A DNA stretch of 64,000 bases from contig NZ_CP023540.1 of NCBI RefSeq assembly GCF_003692615.1, forward strand, positions 124,001-188,000, in the 5' to 3' direction. Below are positions 43,901 through 52,637 of the stretch, in pieces. Source of the DNA: Chryseobacterium sp. 6424 (lineage in GTDB: Bacteria; Bacteroidota; Bacteroidia; Flavobacteriales; Weeksellaceae). The notes under the pieces are model-generated. The model saw only the letters and a program-made list of their open reading frames with translations, was not told where the DNA came from and did not search any database. Position numbers and translations under genes: made by a program. The stretch's first letter is position 1. Each line of letters opens with the position of its first letter.

Positions 43901-43912
43901 GGTAAGTGATTT

Positions 43913-44554
43913 TTATAGATCGAACCCTTCCGGGAACGCTTTTTTGCGAAAGATTAACAGCAGTAGCCCCCCAACGGTAATGGCAGAATCTGCAATGTTA
44001 AAAATGTATCTAAAGAACTCAACATGTTTGCCACCAATGATCGGCCAGCTTTCGGGTACCCACCAATCTACCAGCGGGAAGTGCAGCATATCGACCACGC
44101 AGCCCTTCATGAAGTGCGAATATCCCTCGCCGAAAGGTACTACTTTAGATATCCCACCATAATCAATCCAGCGGTTTACTGATTCGTCGTACATGGTGCC
44201 GCTGTCAAAAATAAGTCCGTAAAACATTCCGTCGATAAGATTTCCGATGGCACCCGCGAAAATCATGGCCATTGGGATCAGCAGGTAATTGCTATGGATA
44301 CCTTCTTTGAGCCACTTCCGGAAGAGATAGATCATCCCGCCAATAAGGAAGATCCTGAGGATTACCAACGCATACTTACCTAAAAGGCCCCCGAAATGCA
44401 GGCCATAAGCCATGCCAGGATTCTCTACAAAGGTGAGCTTAAAGCCCGGTAATACATCCACGCTTTCGCCAAGGTGGAAGTTGGTTTTAATGTAAAATTT
44501 AGACAATTGATCGGCCAACAGAATGATGAAGGTAATAAGTGCGATCTTCTTCAT
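43913..44554 (-). CDS. lspA: lipoprotein signal peptidase (signal peptidase II)
   Basis: A 213-aa inner-membrane aspartic protease that cleaves lipoprotein signal peptides. Four helices are visible. The catalytic Asp residues are in GNLIDGMFYGLIFDSG and YIFNIADSAITVGG. It is longer than the ~160-aa E. coli enzyme because of an insertion between these motifs, as usual in Bacteroidetes. Its start overlaps the preceding 61-aa gene by one base. Confidence 0.94.
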   Translation of the reverse strand: MKKIALITFIILLADQLSKFYIKTNFHLGESVDVLPGFKLTFVENPGMAYGLHFGGLLGKYALVILRIFLIGGMIYLFRKWLKEGIHSNYLLIPMAMIFAGAIGNLIDGMFYGLIFDSGTMYDESVNRWIDYGGISKVVPFGEGYSHFMKGCVVDMLHFPLVDWWVPESWPIIGGKHVEFFRYIFNIADSAITVGGLLLLIFRKKAFPEGFDL

Positions 44555-44739
44555 TACTGTTCGTTCTTGGGTTTGTCTTTGTGGTTTTTAGGTGTTTTGG
44601 GAGCGGTGCGCGGTGCGCTGCTCTGGCTTTTGGTATTTCTGGTGTGAAATTTTTCGTACCGTATTCCCATATCTTTCATCACGCTTTTCAGCGCGTTCAG
44701 TTCCATCTGGTTTTTGGGATGAACGATTAATGATTCCAT
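44554..44739 (-). CDS. small DUF2683-like protein, 61 aa
   Basis: A 61-aa protein starting MESLIVHPKNQMELNALKSV, the typical opening of the DUF2683 family common in Bacteroidetes, followed by a Lys/Pro/Ala-rich tail. It overlaps one base with the gene on each side, so it is translated with its neighbours. Function unknown; antitoxin-like roles have been suggested for similar short proteins, but no toxin partner is seen here. Confidence 0.75.
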   Translation of the reverse strand: MESLIVHPKNQMELNALKSVMKDMGIRYEKFHTRNTKSQSSAPRTAPKTPKNHKDKPKNEQ

Positions 44740-44984
44740 TATTTAATTTTTTTTGAGAGTTCTTCGAGGCGTTTTTTGTCTTTCGGCGTTAGGTCGTCCG
44801 TGCCATTTTCGCTCATTTTTCCTAACAGTCGGTCAATTTCGAGTTCTCTTTCCCTTCTTTCAGCGTTAAACTGATCGTCGGGACTCACGTACTTTTTCAC
44901 CGTTCCGGAAGTACTCCGTCGGATACGTTTTCTAAAGAAAAGAAAAATGATAGCGACTGCCGCAAGGATGAGAATGGCCTCCAA
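44739..44984 (-). CDS. small membrane-anchored protein, 81 aa
   Basis: An N-terminal helix (AILILAAVAIIFLFF) is followed by a basic stretch (RKRIRRS) and a charged soluble tail (ERRERELEIDRLLGKMSENG, then LTPKDKKRLEELSKK), resembling the tail seen after flavobacterial rhomboid-type proteins. Part of the DksA-like to lspA gene string; overlaps the next gene by one base. Function unknown. Confidence 0.75.
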   Translation of the reverse strand: MEAILILAAVAIIFLFFRKRIRRSTSGTVKKYVSPDDQFNAERRERELEIDRLLGKMSENGTDDLTPKDKKRLEELSKKIK

Positions 44985-45009
44985 AACTGCCTGTCTTTTT
45001 TAATTAAAT

Positions 45010-45050
45010 AGGTTTATAATGCGGTTGATTGTCAGTTGCATCATAAACCT
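45010..45050. repeat. inverted repeat between the DksA-like gene and the 81-aa gene
   Basis: AGGTTTAT (45010-45017) pairs with ATAAACCT (45043-45050), and inside it ATGC (45019-45022) with GCAT (45038-45041), one mismatch between. No T run follows on the minus strand, so this is more likely an RNA-processing or attenuation hairpin than a terminator. Confidence 0.5.
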
Positions 45051-45071
45051 AATAAATTTTTTGTGAGGATA

Positions 45072-45452
45072 TTAGCGTTGCAGATTTTTCGCCTCAATGC
45101 TTAGGGTAGCGTGTGGTACAGCCCTCAGTCGGTCTTTACCGATCAGTTTACCAGTTACACGGCAAATTCCGTAGGTTTTGTTTTCAATACGGATCAGGGC
45201 GTTCTTAAGGTCGCGCACGAACTTTTCCTGGCGTCCGGCAAGGATTGCATTCTGTTCCTTGCTTAAGGTTTCTGCGCCTTCCTCGAATGCTTTGAAGGTG
45301 GGCGAAGTATCATCAGTACCGTTGTTTTGGTCGTTGATGAAGCTTTCGCGGATCAGCATGAGGTCTTTTTCTGCTTTATCTATTTTTTGTTGAATCAGTT
45401 CTTTGAACTCTTTCAAATCAGCGTCACTGTAGCGTTGTCTTTCTTCTGCCAT
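45072..45452 (-). CDS. TraR/DksA-family regulator without the zinc cysteines
   Basis: A 126-aa DksA-like protein. A coiled-coil region (LKEFKELIQQKIDKAEKDLM) is followed by the globular C-terminal part YGICRVTGKLIGKDRLRAVP and ATLSIEAKN. DksA proteins normally have a four-Cys zinc finger (CxxCG...CxxC); here only one Cys remains (GIC). This variant is typical of Bacteroidetes genes beside ileS and lspA. It probably binds the RNA polymerase secondary channel. Confidence 0.88.
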   Translation of the reverse strand: MAEERQRYSDADLKEFKELIQQKIDKAEKDLMLIRESFINDQNNGTDDTSPTFKAFEEGAETLSKEQNAILAGRQEKFVRDLKNALIRIENKTYGICRVTGKLIGKDRLRAVPHATLSIEAKNLQR

Positions 45453-45485
45453 AATACTTGAATTTAGGTCATGAGTTAATTTGAT

Positions 45486-45514
45486 AACAGGTTATTCATT
45501 ATTACTAACCTATT
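45486..45514. repeat. inverted repeat between ileS and the DksA-like gene
   Basis: AACAGGTTA (45486-45494) pairs with TAACCTATT (45506-45514) at eight of nine positions (G-U at the ninth on the minus strand), loop 11. It lies just after the ileS stop but without a T run. Confidence 0.4.
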
Positions 45515-45523
45515 CCCGCATCA

Positions 45524-48500
45524 TCACATTTTGTTAATATTTACCTTGAATTTCTTTTCATCAATTTCTATTTCGTCAAAAATTGAGAGTGAATTTACAA
45601 TTTCTATTTTATCCGACAATACTTCTTCCGAAATATATGCTTTGTTCGCCAGCAACTCATTTTCAAAGGGCGAACGCGGTTCTATTTCAATTGAAATTCT
45701 ATCGGTTAACTCGAAATTTTTGTCTTTCCTTAAATTCTGAATTCTGTTTACAAATTCGCGCGCGATTCCTTCAGATTTTAATTCTTCCGTCAGTGTCAAA
45801 TCTAATGCCACAGTTGTTTTTCCTTCGCTGGCGACCGTCCATCCGGGGATATCTTTAGTTAAAATCTCCACATCGGCGAGCGTTATTTCGTGTCCGCCAA
45901 TGGTCATTTTGCCTTCTTTTTCAAAATCCGCGATCTGTTCGGAAGTCATCGAAGTGATTTCGGCACCCACCGTTTTCATATCTTTCCCGAGCTTCGACCC
46001 TAAAGTTTTAAAATTGGGTTTGATCTGTTTTACAATAAGATGCGAGGCTTCATCCGCGTTGATCAGCTGAAGTTCCTTCACGTTTACTTCCTGTTTTATA
46101 AGGTCTGAAACTGCTTTGATCTGCGCTTCCGTTTTAGCGTCAAGTACCGGAATCATCACCTTCTGTAGTGGCTGGCGGACTTTGATGTTTTCTTTTTTTC
46201 TTAAAGAGAAAACCATCGATGTAATCTGCTGTGCCAAATGCGTTTTTTCAACCAGATCCTGGTCGATAAGTGCTTCATCGGCTTGTGGGAAATCTGTTAA
46301 ATGTACAGATTCAGCCTCATCTTTACCGGTGATTTTGTTCAGGTCCTGATAAAGCTGATCCATGAAGAAAGGCGCGATAGGAGCCGCAATTTTTGCTACA
46401 GTTTCCAGGCAAGTGTAGAGCGTTTGGTAGGCCGAAATCTTGTCATCGGTGTAATCTCCCTTCCAGAATCGCCTTCTGCAAAGCCTTACGTACCAGTTAC
46501 TTAAATTGTCATTAACGAAATTATTGATGGCGCGCACTACTTTCGTTGGCTCGTAATCATTGTAAAATTCGGTGACATCTTTTACCAAAAGATTCAGTTC
46601 CGAAAGGATCCAGCGGTCGATTTCCGGCCGGTTTTCAATGTCTTTTTCGGAATAATTAAATCCGTCAACATTGGCGTACAACGCAAAGAACGAGTACGTA
46701 TTATAAAGTGTCCCGAAGAATTTCCGGCGTACTTCATCGATTCCTTCCACATCAAACTTGAGGTTTTCCCACGGGTTTGCGTTTGAAATCATGTACCAGC
46801 GCGTAGCATCAGGACCGTATTTCTTTAAAGTTTCAAACGGGTCAACGGCATTGCCGAGTCTTTTCGACATTTTCTGGCCGTTTTTGTCCAGAACCAAACC
46901 GTTCGACATTACATTTTTATAGGCAACAGAATCGAAGACTGCGGTACCAATCGCATGCAGCGTATAGAACCAACCTCTGGTCTGATCAACGCCTTCCGCG
47001 ATAAAATCTGCCGGGAAAGCTTTGTTTTGATCGATCAACTCCTTGTTTTCGAACGGATAATGCAGCTGCGCATAAGGCATCGAACCCGAATCAAACCAAA
47101 CATCGATAAGGTCACTTTCACGTTTCATTGGCTTTCCGGAAGGTGAAACCAAAGTGATTCCGTCCACAATATTTTTGTGTAGATCTATTTTTGCGTAGTT
47201 TTCTTTCGACATGTTTCCGATTTCGAATCCTTTGAATGGATTTTCAGTCATGAAACCAGCGTCAATCGATTTCTGAATTTCAGTCATCAATTCTTCCACA
47301 GAACCGATAATGATTTCTTCTTTTAAATCTTCGGTACGCCAAATCGGCAAAGGGATTCCCCAATATCTTGAGCGCGAAAGATTCCAGTCGTTTACGTTTT
47401 CGAGCCAGTTGGCAAAACGTCCTTCACCGGTAGATTTCGGTTTCCAGTTGATGGTTTCGTTGAGTTCTACCAGACGGTTCTTTACCGCGGTCATTTTTAC
47501 AAACCAAGAATCCAACGGATAATAGAGCACAGGTTTATCGGTCCTCCAGCAATGCGGATAGCTGTGGACGTATTTTTCTACTTTAAAAGCTTTATTTTCA
47601 GTCTTTAAAAGTATCGCAAGTTCCACATCCCAGGATTTCTCTGGAGCGGTTCCTTTGTCGTAATATTCGTTTTTAATGTATTTTCCGGCGAAAAGTTCAG
47701 GCGTATTTCCACCTGAAATAAATCTTCCCTGAAGATCAACCAAAGGCACAAGGTTGCCGTTCGCATCTTTTACCAACATTGGCGGAATGTCGTTTTCTTT
47801 GCCCACGCGCGCGTCATCTGCACCGAAAGTTGGCGCGATGTGGACGATCCCCGTTCCGTCTTCTGTCGTGACAAAATCGCCGATGATGACTCTGAAAGCA
47901 TTTTCGGGATTTTCCGCAGGTGAAAACCACGGAATTAATTGCTCGTATTCTGTTCCGGCTAAATCTTCGCCGGTAAATTCAGCAAGAATTTGATAAGGAA
48001 TTACTTTGGTTTCGGAAGTATAATTAGCGAAATCTTCGCTTGTTGCTTCTGCGTATTTCTTACCAAAGTTCTTCTGAACCAATGCTTTAGCTAAGATAAT
48101 ATTGATTGGCTCAAAAGTGTATTGATTGAAAGTTTTAACCAACACATATTCAATGTCTTTCCCAACCGCAAGCGCAGTGTTCGAAGGTAATGTCCACGGA
48201 GTAGTGGTCCATGCCAGAATGTGAATTGGCTCTTGATTCTTGGTTCTTGTTTCTTGGTTCTCGTTATCAAATTCCGCCCAATGCAGTGCGCCGCCGCAAG
48301 TCGCGCCAGCGATTTGGTCTGTATCAATCGTGCTTTCAGGCTTATTTAAACCAAATTTTTCCGCTGCTTTTGCAGACAATGTTTTGACCTTGAACTGCGC
48401 AACCACCGTTGTGTCCGAAACATCGCGGTACGTTCCCGGCTGGTTCAGTTCGTGTGAACTTAAACCCGTGCCTGCTTTCGGTGAATAGGGCTGGATGGTG

Positions 48501-49030
48501 TACCCTTTATAAAGCAGGTTTTTATCGTAAAGCTGCTTCAGAAGCCACCAAACGGTTTCCATGTATTTGGGTTCGTAGGTGATGTAGGGATCATCAAGAT
48601 CAACCCAATAACCGATCTTTTCGGTAAGGTCATTCCAAACATCAGTGTAGCGCATCACCGCATTGCGGCACGCCTGGTTGTATTCTTCCACCGAAATCTT
48701 CGTCCCGATGTCTTCTTTAGTAATTCCAAGTTCCTTTTCAACGCCGAGTTCTATTGGTAAGCCGTGCGTATCCCAGCCCGCTTTTCGGAAAACCTGCTTT
48801 CCGTTTTGGGTTTGGTAGCGGCAGAAGATATCCTTCAGCGCGCGCGCCATCACGTGGTGGATGCCGGGCATCCCGTTCGCTGAGGGCGGACCTTCATAGA
48901 AAACATACTCCGGCTGGCCCTGGCGGATCTCAACCGATTTTTTAAAGGTTTGATTGGTGTTCCAAAACTGCGAAACATTTTCTGCAACCGCAGTGAGATC
49001 CAGGTTTTTATATTCGTTAAACTTCTTCAT
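45524..49030 (-). CDS. ileS: isoleucyl-tRNA synthetase (long, eukaryote-like type)
   Basis: A 1168-aa class I synthetase. The HIGH-type motif is in PPSANGMPGIHHVMARAL and the KMSKS motif in KNGQKMSKRLGNAV. A long editing domain (CP1) lies between and a large C-terminal part follows KMSKS. The length and the missing C-terminal zinc finger of E. coli-type IleRS point to the type 2 (eukaryote-like) form, known from the family to be less sensitive to mupirocin. A 35-bp heptamer repeat is inserted in the coding sequence near residues 257-268. Confidence 0.96.
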   Translation of the reverse strand: MKKFNEYKNLDLTAVAENVSQFWNTNQTFKKSVEIRQGQPEYVFYEGPPSANGMPGIHHVMARALKDIFCRYQTQNGKQVFRKAGWDTHGLPIELGVEKELGITKEDIGTKISVEEYNQACRNAVMRYTDVWNDLTEKIGYWVDLDDPYITYEPKYMETVWWLLKQLYDKNLLYKGYTIQPYSPKAGTGLSSHELNQPGTYRDVSDTTVVAQFKVKTLSAKAAEKFGLNKPESTIDTDQIAGATCGGALHWAEFDNENQETRTKNQEPIHILAWTTTPWTLPSNTALAVGKDIEYVLVKTFNQYTFEPINIILAKALVQKNFGKKYAEATSEDFANYTSETKVIPYQILAEFTGEDLAGTEYEQLIPWFSPAENPENAFRVIIGDFVTTEDGTGIVHIAPTFGADDARVGKENDIPPMLVKDANGNLVPLVDLQGRFISGGNTPELFAGKYIKNEYYDKGTAPEKSWDVELAILLKTENKAFKVEKYVHSYPHCWRTDKPVLYYPLDSWFVKMTAVKNRLVELNETINWKPKSTGEGRFANWLENVNDWNLSRSRYWGIPLPIWRTEDLKEEIIIGSVEELMTEIQKSIDAGFMTENPFKGFEIGNMSKENYAKIDLHKNIVDGITLVSPSGKPMKRESDLIDVWFDSGSMPYAQLHYPFENKELIDQNKAFPADFIAEGVDQTRGWFYTLHAIGTAVFDSVAYKNVMSNGLVLDKNGQKMSKRLGNAVDPFETLKKYGPDATRWYMISNANPWENLKFDVEGIDEVRRKFFGTLYNTYSFFALYANVDGFNYSEKDIENRPEIDRWILSELNLLVKDVTEFYNDYEPTKVVRAINNFVNDNLSNWYVRLCRRRFWKGDYTDDKISAYQTLYTCLETVAKIAAPIAPFFMDQLYQDLNKITGKDEAESVHLTDFPQADEALIDQDLVEKTHLAQQITSMVFSLRKKENIKVRQPLQKVMIPVLDAKTEAQIKAVSDLIKQEVNVKELQLINADEASHLIVKQIKPNFKTLGSKLGKDMKTVGAEITSMTSEQIADFEKEGKMTIGGHEITLADVEILTKDIPGWTVASEGKTTVALDLTLTEELKSEGIAREFVNRIQNLRKDKNFELTDRISIEIEPRSPFENELLANKAYISEEVLSDKIEIVNSLSIFDEIEIDEKKFKVNINKM
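48228..48262. repeat. five tandem heptamers inside ileS
   Basis: On the plus strand the units are GGCTCTT, GATTCTT, GGTTCTT, GTTTCTT and GGTTCTC, a period-7 repeat of consensus GGTTCTT. Read in ileS they encode a low-complexity stretch with NQETRTKNQEP. Five units of 7 bases are 35 bases, so any copy-number change not divisible by three would break the frame. Confidence 0.8.
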
Positions 49031-49064
49031 TTACAGCGAGTTCAAATAGAATGATCCTAATTAA

Positions 49065-50567
49065 TTAAGTTTGCGAATATAAGGATTTTTTCGGTGATTC
49101 GAGTGGTGTTTGTGATGGATTTATGTGCCGTGGAAGGGTGATGAGGACTTGTGTCCCTGCTGGTTTGCCATGCGTGTACAAGTCGGTATAATTAACGGAG
49201 AATGGTTGTGGCTTGAAGTAATTGCCTAACATCTCGCAGGCGATATCTACCCCAAAAGATTTGGTTGGCGTATTGCCGGATGACTTTAATAATGCGGCTT
49301 TTTCTCTGCCGATACCGTTATCGGAAATCATAATCTTTATCAGGTCGTTTTCCGGATAAATTTGCAGACTGATTTTTTTGTCCTCTACCAAGGCGATGCC
49401 GTGCAGGATGGCGTTTTCGATAAAAGGTTGAAGAACCAAAGGTGGTAGTTTGACTTCTTCCGGGTTGATGGCCGGGTTGATGCTGATATCGAACAGGATG
49501 TCGGTAAACCGCAGATTCTCAATGTCCACATATAATTGCAGGGTATGCAATTCCTGGGAAAGCGTGAAATCCTTCATCTTCGAGGCGATAAGGATCGTCC
49601 GCATGATTTTAGAAAACTTCGTAAGGTAATTTACAGCCTTATCGGTATCATTTTCTAGGATGCAATATTTAATGGAATTCAATGCGTTGAAGATGAAATG
49701 CGGATTCATCTGGCTTTGCAGAACGGCAAGCTTCAGGTCGCTGATTTCCTGTAGATATTTAATCTGTTCATTTTGTACTTTTAACCTCTTCTCGTTATCA
49801 CTGTTTATCTTTTCCTTCAGGCTTTCGTTCTTCTGTAGCTCTGCGACCAAATCTTTCTGGTAAGCGATCTTTTGGTCATGGGTGATCTTTTGTTTGTGGC
49901 CTAAAGCAAGAGAAAAAGCCATATTTTCCACAAAAAGACCGATGAAATAAATGAAATCGCCCATTTTCCTGCTAAGGTTGAGCCATGGCAACTCACGGAT
50001 TTGCTGAATGCCGATTACCGAACACACGAAAAGCACCAGGCCGCCGAAAACAATATAGTGCTTGAGGTTGTTTTTAAGTTTGGTAAGCAGATAAAAAGAC
50101 AGTGCGGTGTGTGCGGTGATAATTGCAATAAATATGTTTTTAAAGTCATAAATCACATCAATTCCTGCGATGCTATACAATCCTAAAGCTGTAAAAGCCA
50201 ATAAGACAAGCACCGCGGGCGGATAAACAATGATACGGTACCAGCCGATGTTCGCATTTCTGATATTCAGGAAATCAGCGAAAAAGAAAAAATAAATACA
50301 GTTAAAGACAATGGTAAACACCACTTTAGAATATTGGCCGATCCCCAGCATCGAGGCGGCGGTGGCTATAAAACCACTTTCAGCTACCGGGATATATGCC
50401 AGCAGTGAAAAAAATGTGTAAGAACTGTAGAGGAGGTAAGTGCGGTTCCGGTTCTGGAAGAATATCGCCAAATGAAACACCGTAAGCAAAAACAGGCCGC
50501 CAAGCACCACATACAGAATACTGCTGTAGGCATCGCGCTCTATGATAGCCTCAAATAAATTTGGCAT
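49065..50567 (-). CDS. LytS/YehU-type sensor histidine kinase
   Basis: A 500-aa membrane kinase. The N-terminal half has seven helices of the 7TMR-DISM type. A coiled coil (residues ~225-265) precedes the His_kinase domain with the phospho-acceptor in QMNPHFIFNALNSIKY and the ATP-binding N-box region (PPLVLQPFIENAILHG; SDNGIG). Such kinases normally pair with LytTR-type response regulators; none is next to this gene. The C-terminal ~20 residues are Ser/Pro-rich. Confidence 0.92.
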   Translation of the reverse strand: MPNLFEAIIERDAYSSILYVVLGGLFLLTVFHLAIFFQNRNRTYLLYSSYTFFSLLAYIPVAESGFIATAASMLGIGQYSKVVFTIVFNCIYFFFFADFLNIRNANIGWYRIIVYPPAVLVLLAFTALGLYSIAGIDVIYDFKNIFIAIITAHTALSFYLLTKLKNNLKHYIVFGGLVLFVCSVIGIQQIRELPWLNLSRKMGDFIYFIGLFVENMAFSLALGHKQKITHDQKIAYQKDLVAELQKNESLKEKINSDNEKRLKVQNEQIKYLQEISDLKLAVLQSQMNPHFIFNALNSIKYCILENDTDKAVNYLTKFSKIMRTILIASKMKDFTLSQELHTLQLYVDIENLRFTDILFDISINPAINPEEVKLPPLVLQPFIENAILHGIALVEDKKISLQIYPENDLIKIMISDNGIGREKAALLKSSGNTPTKSFGVDIACEMLGNYFKPQPFSVNYTDLYTHGKPAGTQVLITLPRHINPSQTPLESPKKSLYSQT

Positions 50568-50728
50568 TGGTTTTATTTAGGTAAATGTACATCTTTTATT
50601 TTTTAGAAGATATATAAGGAAAGGTAACTTGCGGAGAATTAGCGTTAAAACCAGTTTCTGCAAGGATTTTCGGGATAGGCGTGGAGCTCATGCGGAAGCC
50701 CCGTACCGAAGCTTTAAAAAAAAACTTC

Positions 50729-50736
50729 TACTTTTG
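50729..50736 (+). promoter_or_regulatory. -7 promoter box (TACTTTTG) upstream of topA
   Basis: Exact TAnnTTTG match 14 bases before the topA ATG. Confidence 0.5.
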
Positions 50737-50750
50737 CAAAAATTTACTAA

Positions 50751-52637
50751 ATGGCAAAAAATCTCGTAATTGTAGAGTCTCCAGCTAAGGCGAAGACCAT
50801 TCAGAAGTACCTTGGGAAGGATTTCGAGGTAAAGTCCAGTTTCGGGCACATCCGCGATTTGCCAAAGAAGGGGATGGGGATCAACCTCGAGACTTTTACG
50901 CCCGATTACGAGGTGTCCGCAGATAAAAAGAAGCTGGTTACCGAACTGAAAGCCGCGGTAAAGAAAGCCGATACAGTATGGCTGGCCTCCGATGAGGACC
51001 GCGAGGGAGAAGCCATTGCTTGGCATCTGGCGCAGGAACTGAAACTTGATGAAAAACAGACAAAAAGAATCGTTTTTCATGAGATTACAAAAAATGCCAT
51101 CTTAAAAGCCATTGAGAATCCACGGAATATAGACCAGAATTTAGTAAACGCACAACAGGCAAGGCGGGTGTTGGATAGGATTGTAGGTTTCGAAATGTCG
51201 CCTGTGCTTTGGAAGAAAGTGAAAACAGGACTTTCCGCAGGCCGTGTACAATCCGTAGCGGTAAGGCTGGTGGTAGAACGAGAGCATGAGATCCGTGATT
51301 TCCAGCCGAAGTCATCATTCCGTGTGGAAGGGACTTTCATTAATAGTCAAAAACAACAAATCGCCGCCAAACTTAAAAAAGATTTTGCTGTGGAAACCGA
51401 GGCTGATGCCTTCCTGAAATCCGCACAAGGGAAAGACTTCCAAGTACTTCGTGTAGAAACCAAACCCGGCACCAGGTCAGCTTCCGCACCATTTACAACA
51501 TCTACCCTGCAGCAGGAGGCCAGTAACCGCTTGGGATATGGCGTTACCACTACCATGCGTGTCGCGCAACGGCTGTATGAAGAAGGTTACATTACTTATA
51601 TGAGAACCGACTCTGTAAATCTTTCCCAAGAAGCCATCAACGGAGCGAAAGCACAAATCATCTCAGAATATGGTGAAGCATATTCAAAACCAAGAAACTA
51701 TACCACCAAATCCGCTTCAGCACAGGAAGCGCACGAAGCCATACGACCTACAGATTTTTCTGTTAAAAACATTGGTGACGTACAACTGAATAAGCTTTAT
51801 CAACTTATTTATAAACGAACACTCGCCTCTCAGATGGCGAATGCGCAAATTGAGAAGACTGTGATAGAGATTGGTCATCCACAACTTCCCCAGCATTTTG
51901 AAGCCCAAGGGGAAGTGCTGGTTTTTGATGGTTTCTTAAAAGCATACGGCATCCTTAAAAATGAAGAAGAGAGCGATGAAATTACTGATAAACTACTGCC
52001 AAAAGTAGAAGTAGGCGAAACACTGAACTATAAGGAAATTCTTGCTACAGAGAAGTTTACCCGCCCGCCCGCAAGATATACTGAAGCCGCTTTGGTGAAA
52101 AAACTTGAAGAACTCGGGATTGGCAGACCTTCCACATATGCACCAACCATACAGACGATCCAGAACCGAGCGTATGTTGATAAACGTGAAGTGATACCTC
52201 AGGAGCGCGAAATCCTGAAAATCACACTTGGTAAAAACGGCATCAGCAAACAGGTGCTCACCGAAAAATACGGAGGCGATAAAAATAAATTCCTACCCAC
52301 CGATATCGGCGAAGTCGTAAACGATTTTTTAACCAGCAATTTTGCGGAAATCCTAGATTATGGCTTTACGGCAAAAGTAGAGCAGGATTTTGATGAGATA
52401 GCAAGCGGCGACGAAAAATGGAAAGAAGTGCTGCAAGGTTTCTATAAAGATTTTCATCCGAAGATTGAGCATGTAGAAGAAAACGCAGACCGCGCGAATG
52501 GCGAGCGTATTTTGGGTATAGATCCCAAATCTGGCAAAAATGTTATCGTACGGATCGGTCGGTTTGGGCCGATGGTGCAAATTGGCGAACAGGATGATGA
52601 GGAAAAACCTGTTTTGCGAGTGTTCCACCGTCGATGA
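50751..52637 (+). CDS. topA: DNA topoisomerase I, N-terminal part of a frameshifted gene
   Basis: Residues 1-628 of a type IA topoisomerase that relaxes negative supercoils. The Toprim domain starts LVIVESPAKAKTIQKYLGKD; the catalytic Tyr is Tyr283 in YITYMRTDS. It reads normally to EEKPV, then ends in LRVFHRR and a stop. One extra T in the T4 run at 52612-52615 would restore the frame and give VFASVPPSMNIATITL, which joins smoothly to the next segment. The gene is essential in most bacteria, so a sequencing indel is more likely than a true mutation. Confidence 0.93.
   Translation: MAKNLVIVESPAKAKTIQKYLGKDFEVKSSFGHIRDLPKKGMGINLETFTPDYEVSADKKKLVTELKAAVKKADTVWLASDEDREGEAIAWHLAQELKLDEKQTKRIVFHEITKNAILKAIENPRNIDQNLVNAQQARRVLDRIVGFEMSPVLWKKVKTGLSAGRVQSVAVRLVVEREHEIRDFQPKSSFRVEGTFINSQKQQIAAKLKKDFAVETEADAFLKSAQGKDFQVLRVETKPGTRSASAPFTTSTLQQEASNRLGYGVTTTMRVAQRLYEEGYITYMRTDSVNLSQEAINGAKAQIISEYGEAYSKPRNYTTKSASAQEAHEAIRPTDFSVKNIGDVQLNKLYQLIYKRTLASQMANAQIEKTVIEIGHPQLPQHFEAQGEVLVFDGFLKAYGILKNEEESDEITDKLLPKVEVGETLNYKEILATEKFTRPPARYTEAALVKKLEELGIGRPSTYAPTIQTIQNRAYVDKREVIPQEREILKITLGKNGISKQVLTEKYGGDKNKFLPTDIGEVVNDFLTSNFAEILDYGFTAKVEQDFDEIASGDEKWKEVLQGFYKDFHPKIEHVEENADRANGERILGIDPKSGKNVIVRIGRFGPMVQIGEQDDEEKPVLRVFHRR

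Noticed and set aside
43811..43912. T-box or tryptophan leader before trpS
   Set aside because: The leader is only about 36 bases, with no Trp codon run or T-box sequence.
44554..44984. Toxin-antitoxin pair formed by the two small genes
   Set aside because: One is a membrane-anchored charged protein and the other DUF2683-like; neither shows toxin motifs, and they sit in a conserved housekeeping string.
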